NCBI RefSeq assembly: GCF_000987955.1
Contig: NZ_LAZU01000003.1
Location: 62,001 to 126,000 of the forward strand
Length of the DNA stretch: 64,000 nucleotides
Direction: 5' to 3'
Origin: Paenibacillus sp. DMB20
GTDB lineage: Bacteria; Bacillota; Bacilli; Paenibacillales; Paenibacillaceae
Notes under the pieces: generated by a model
Seen by the model: the letters and a program-made list of their open reading frames with translations, nothing else
Databases searched by the model: none
What the model was told of the DNA's origin: nothing
Shown here: positions 60,897 to 64,000 of the stretch, in pieces
Layout: each line of letters starts with the position of its first letter
Numbering within the stretch: position 1 is the first letter of the stretch
Program-made: the position numbers and the translations under genes

Positions 60897-61511
60897 CTTG
60901 CTTCGAAAAGACTTCATCGCCTCAAAGAGTACACTAGGATTGAGTTTCGTGTTTCTCGCTGTATTCTGTGTCGCTTTTATGCCAAAAGAATTGTCAATGC
61001 ATCTTGCAGGTATCTATACAGCTTTCGGCACACTTAGTATCGTTACGACGATCGATATCAAAAACCATAATCATCATTTTCTGGTTACACTGCCGATTAG
61101 CCGCAAGCATATTGTTCGAGCCAAATATGTAACAGCCATCATTTGTATACTTTTTGCAGTCCTTGCTTCTTACGCGGTTCACTCGCTCGTTAAACTAGCA
61201 GCTCCAACGTTTATCAAACCAGACTATTCCATTATAGACATACTGGTTCCGGTAGGCATCATGCTTGTGCTAGCTTCCATCTATTTGCCGCTTTTTTACA
61301 CGCTCAGTAAAAAAGGAACCGGTATTATCAATGGTGTATTCCTGATAATCCTAATTGCTCTGGCGCAGCTACAGCTATTTTTATGAATATGATGAACGAG
61401 AACGGCTTTAGCAGTGATCAAATGTTATTTCTTATCCCGATCGGAATCTTACTGTTATTCCTTGCTTCTTATTACTTAACCGTAAATCTGTTTACTAGAA
61501 AGGACTTTTAA
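60889..61511 (+). pseudogene. ABC-2 permease of the Ytr-like module, single frameshift
   Basis: Membrane helices 1-4 are read to 61386 (ends ALAQLQLFL), but one base over the text runs on as LGAATAIFMNMMNENGFSSD, then LIPIGILLLFLASYYLTVNL and FTRKDF, ending at 61511 with the last helix. The shift falls in GG at 61362-61363; one more G restores about 207 residues. LLRKDFIASKSTLGLSFVFL and ITLPISRK-like text (LVTLPISRKHIVRAKY) fit ABC-2 permeases such as YtrC/YtrD. Intact but for that base. Confidence 0.8.
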
Positions 61512-61561
61512 GAGGCTGTGCAGTTGTATGAGCACAGTCATAAAAAAGAAGAACCTGTCAA

Positions 61562-61858
61562 ATGAAAGACACACTTAAAAAAGATCGTCCTACTCGAACA
61601 AAAGGTTGGATGTTTACCCTTGGGGGATTGCTTCTTTTGCAATTCGTCTTTATCGTCAGTGATATGTATTCGTGGTCAATTTACAGGGAATTCCACAAAG
61701 GAACATTATTCGGTAATATCATACATTCCAAGCTATTCACAGAATGGTTCGCTCCATATAACAAACCGGAATTTAATGCATTGACGGCATTTTTTGCTAT
61801 TACATTACTTCCATCTGCACTCAATGGAGCAATAAAAGACATCTTTTCAAGAAAATGA
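61562..61858 (+). CDS. Small membrane protein, YfzA-like
   Basis: 98 residues with two hydrophobic helices (about 18-35 and 72-90). WMFTLGGLLLLQFVFIVSDM and KLFTEWFAPYNKPEFNALTA recall the YfzA family of Bacilli, function unknown. The upstream ribosome site is weak (GAAGAA). It follows the Ytr-like module by 50 bases and could be cotranscribed. Confidence 0.6.
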   Translation: MKDTLKKDRPTRTKGWMFTLGGLLLLQFVFIVSDMYSWSIYREFHKGTLFGNIIHSKLFTEWFAPYNKPEFNALTAFFAITLLPSALNGAIKDIFSRK

Positions 61859-61899
61859 TTCTATTTTTATCTCGTCTATTCTAATTTGGAGGTTAGTTC

Positions 61900-62184
61900 A
61901 TGGCAGATGTGACCTTTTACCGGGACGAAGCGCTGCCTTTTCTGGAAGCGAAGCGATGTCACAAGAGTGATCTGGCATATCAGAAGCATTTTCACGAGGA
62001 GTATTCCATTGGTTTAATCGATGAAGGCGAGACGCAGGCATGGTGTGATGGCGTCTTGTGGCACGTTGAGACAGGACGAATGATCAGCTTTCCGCCGCTC
62101 ATGCTCCACGCTTGTCAGCCTGCGGAAGATGCAAAATGGAAATACAAAATGTTGTTCATTAAGCCGGAATGGTTCGCTCATTGA
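61900..62184 (+). pseudogene. AraC-family N-terminal cupin domain, truncated
   Basis: 95 codons behind TTGGAGG: a cupin-like AraC sensor domain (HFHEEYSIGLIDEGETQAWC, ISFPPLMLHACQPAED, YKMLFIKPEWFA) that ends in a stop exactly where the helix-turn-helix part should begin. The next bases already belong to a proline dehydrogenase. A deletion removed the DNA-binding half together with the start of the next gene. Confidence 0.75.
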
Positions 62185-62967
62185 TAAAGGGTACGCCATC
62201 TCGCTTGAATATATCGGCGAAAACACGACGGATGTTCAAGCTTGCGAAGCGGCGGCATTGGAGCTGTCTCTGCTCATTCAGGCGTTGGCAGAACGTGGGA
62301 TACCGGCTCGCGTTTCGTTCGATCTTTCCCACATCGGCTTATCGCTGGACGGCGAACTGGCATATAAGCAGCTGACAGCACTTGCTGCGCAAGCCCAACT
62401 GGCCGGCATCGAGCTGTTTATCAGCATGGAAGAATCCGCTAAAACCGACGCGATACTTTCGAACTATGCAAGAGCGGCAGCCGTTTATTCGAACATCGGC
62501 ATTACGCTGCAGGCACAATTGAACCGGACGGCTCAGGATTTGAACGGCTTACGGCCCGTCCCCGGCCGGATTCGCATCGTGAAAGGGGCGTACCAAGAGC
62601 CGGAGCTTCTCGCGATGCCGCGTTCAGCTGCCCTAAGCGTGCGCTATGTTCAGCTTGTGGAGCAGGCCATCCGCATAGGCCATCGCGTGTCGATCGCCAC
62701 CCATGATGAGTCTATCGTTGATGAGGTCATCAAACGGGGATGGATCCATGAGCCGGGCGTGAGTTCGAGCTGTTATACGGGATTCGACCTGATTTGAGCA
62801 GCCAGTTGAAGAAGGCGGGTTATCCTGTTCGCATTTATTTAACGTATGGCCGTGAATGGTACTTGTATCTATGCCACCGGATCGCCGAATATCCGCCTAA
62901 TCTATTTCAAGCGATCCTCGACATCACGGACGTCGGAAAGATAGATCCCGTGCTGGATTATGAATAA
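62177..62967 (+). pseudogene. Proline dehydrogenase, N-terminally deleted and frameshifted
   Basis: From 62177 the frame SLIDKGYAISLEYIGEN runs as the middle and C-terminal barrel of a monofunctional proline dehydrogenase: RVSFDLSHIGLSLDGE, GIELFISMEESAKTDAIL, GRIRIVKGAYQEPE and GHRVSIATHDESIVDEV. At 62761 one G is missing; in the shifted frame the family ending appears, EFELLYGIRPDLSSQLKKAG, YPVRIYLTYGREWYLYLCHR and IAEYPPNLFQAI, stopping at 62967. The first 60 or so residues are absent at the AraC junction, so it is dead regardless of the frameshift. Confidence 0.78.
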
Positions 62968-63019
62968 GTCCGGGTCTAGCACCACTCGACTGCATCCTCT
63001 ACACGTCCATCCCCAATTT

Positions 63020-63055
63020 AAAAGCGGCAAGCCATTCCGGTTTGCCGCTTTTCCG
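63020..63055. terminator. Rho-independent terminator
   Basis: AAAGCGGCAA pairs with TTTGCCGCTTTT around GCCATTCCGG. It lies between converging genes and can serve both. Confidence 0.8.
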
Positions 63056-63060
63056 TATAT

Positions 63061-63999
63061 TTATAATTTTTGATAGTGATTTAATAGATTCTCTACTCTA
63101 TCTTGGATCATTTTTTTCAAGGATTCAGGCTTCACGGATACCACATGATTGCCATATCTCATAAAATAGTCAGCTATAAACTCCTCTTCTCCAGGGTTAT
63201 AGAAGCCATTAATAACTGTTTTGCGACCATTTTCTATTTTCATCGATGGATAATGTTCTTTATAAAACAGATCCTTTGCTTGTTCTAAAACCTCTACTTC
63301 AAAGTCAATACTCTTCTCCGATTGATACATTTCTAATGAACGACTGACCAGTTCATCTATCGAGAAGTGAGATTTGATTTCCGCTTCTTCGATAAAGGTT
63401 ATTCTATCGCATCTGAAAACTCTATATTTATTCGAATTTAACTCGATTCCTGCAGCATACCATTGACCAAACTTAGCGGAAATTTTGAAAAATTGAACAT
63501 GGTAACTTTTTTTCTGATGATTTTTTACATATTGAATCTTACAGTTGTTCTCATTAAGAATGCTTTTTAGAATCTTATCTAAAAAACGACTCACATGATG
63601 ATGCTGATACATCTCAAATTGCAGGACTTGTTTCATTTTGTGAATCTGCTTTATTTGATTTTTAGAAAGACAGTTTTCAAATTTTTCATTTAGTTGATTA
63701 ACGCTTAAATGAAATGGGGTTGATTGATAAGATTCTAACGTCAACATGGCAAAGTACAGAGCATACACTTCATCCATCGTAAACGTAATGGGGGATAACA
63801 ATCTATTTTTTAAGATGCCATATCGTCCATGTCTGCCATGTTCCGAAAAAATAGGCATGCCTAATTGTTCCAATGAACTAATATCGCGCAATGCCGTACT
63901 TTTTGAAATCTTGTATTTATCCATGAGGTCATGCAAATTAAAGAACTCTCGACCGTTTAAATATCTTATCATGTCATTTAATCTTTCTGATTTCCTCAT
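63061..63999 (-). CDS. WYL-domain transcriptional regulator
   Basis: 312 residues, start at the window edge but apparently complete. N-terminal HTH (KSERLNDMIRYLNGREFFNL, HDLMDKYKISKSTALRDISS then LEQLGMPIFSEHGRHGRYGI) of the HTH_11/DeoR-like type, followed by a WYL domain (FFKISAKFGQWYAAGIELNS then NKYRVFRCDRITFIEE) and a C-terminal WCX region. WYL regulators bind nucleotides or nucleic acid. Its base composition is lower in GC than its neighbours, a possible sign of acquisition. It may control an adjacent gene outside the window. Confidence 0.85.
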   Translation of the reverse strand: MRKSERLNDMIRYLNGREFFNLHDLMDKYKISKSTALRDISSLEQLGMPIFSEHGRHGRYGILKNRLLSPITFTMDEVYALYFAMLTLESYQSTPFHLSVNQLNEKFENCLSKNQIKQIHKMKQVLQFEMYQHHHVSRFLDKILKSILNENNCKIQYVKNHQKKSYHVQFFKISAKFGQWYAAGIELNSNKYRVFRCDRITFIEEAEIKSHFSIDELVSRSLEMYQSEKSIDFEVEVLEQAKDLFYKEHYPSMKIENGRKTVINGFYNPGEEEFIADYFMRYGNHVVSVKPESLKKMIQDRVENLLNHYQKL

Positions 64000-64000
64000 A

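Noticed and set aside
1..64000. CRISPR arrays, tRNA or rRNA genes
   Set aside because: No regular spacer-repeat pattern, cloverleaf or rRNA-like sequence was noticed in any part of the window.

Overview
The window looks like a chromosomal stretch from a Paenibacillus-type Bacillota. This rests on strong AGGAGG-type ribosome sites, GTG/TTG starts, a surface protein with SLH repeats, YfmT/YfmS, Bce/Bcr/Lnr/Ytr-type detoxification modules, helveticin-like and BlaI/BlaR1-like genes. No rRNA, tRNA, CRISPR array or intact insertion sequence was seen. The species assignment is inference.

Layout. 0-5 kb: Bce-like module (end of an OmpR regulator, intramembrane-sensing kinase, ABC ATPase, a shortened BceB-like permease, membrane-anchored beta-lactamase-fold hydrolase). 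5-11 kb: NarL-type regulator and kinase followed by a drug-export ABC system arranged like linearmycin resistance LnrLMN, then an HxlR regulator. 11-19 kb: flavodoxin-like oxidoreductase, MMPL transporter remnant, ZIP metal transporter, SLH-anchored serine hydrolase, MerR regulator plus a frameshifted hydrolase, ANT(4')-like nucleotidyltransferase. 19-25 kb: DUF1349 protein, Rrf2 regulator with a thioredoxin-reductase-like enzyme and thioredoxin, broken MFS gene, mqo. 25-34 kb: glycosyltransferases, truncated genes, a secreted helveticin J-like protein, aldehyde dehydrogenase (frameshifted) with a soluble chemoreceptor, YgjP-like peptidase, DUF1801, broken YitT, and a chimeric AraC/hydrolase reading frame. 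35-42 kb: second hydrolase + two-component + ABC/FtsX module. 42-46 kb: BlaI/BlaR1-like locus whose M56 sensor carries an unfamiliar C-terminal domain that is also encoded as a separate secreted protein, with three dyad-operator promoters and a decayed second repressor copy. 46-50 kb: two-component pair, DJ-1/PfpI protein, DUF2306. 50-55 kb: BcrABC-type bacitracin module with its own (frameshifted) regulator and kinase. 55-64 kb: stalk-domain secreted protein, TetR + DUF5360, cell-wall amidase, YtrA-like GntR + ABC module, AraC/proline-dehydrogenase deletion junction, WYL regulator.

How it works together: most intact operons answer envelope stress or antimicrobials. Five ABC export or resistance modules each sit beside their own regulator, and four serine hydrolases of the beta-lactamase fold are scattered among them. 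Several OmpR-type promoters carry arrays of repeats phased at 11 bp. About eight genes are interrupted by single-base indels with the rest of the gene intact, mostly in short homopolymers. This points either to residual sequencing indels or to recent gene decay, and should be settled before those genes are called dead.
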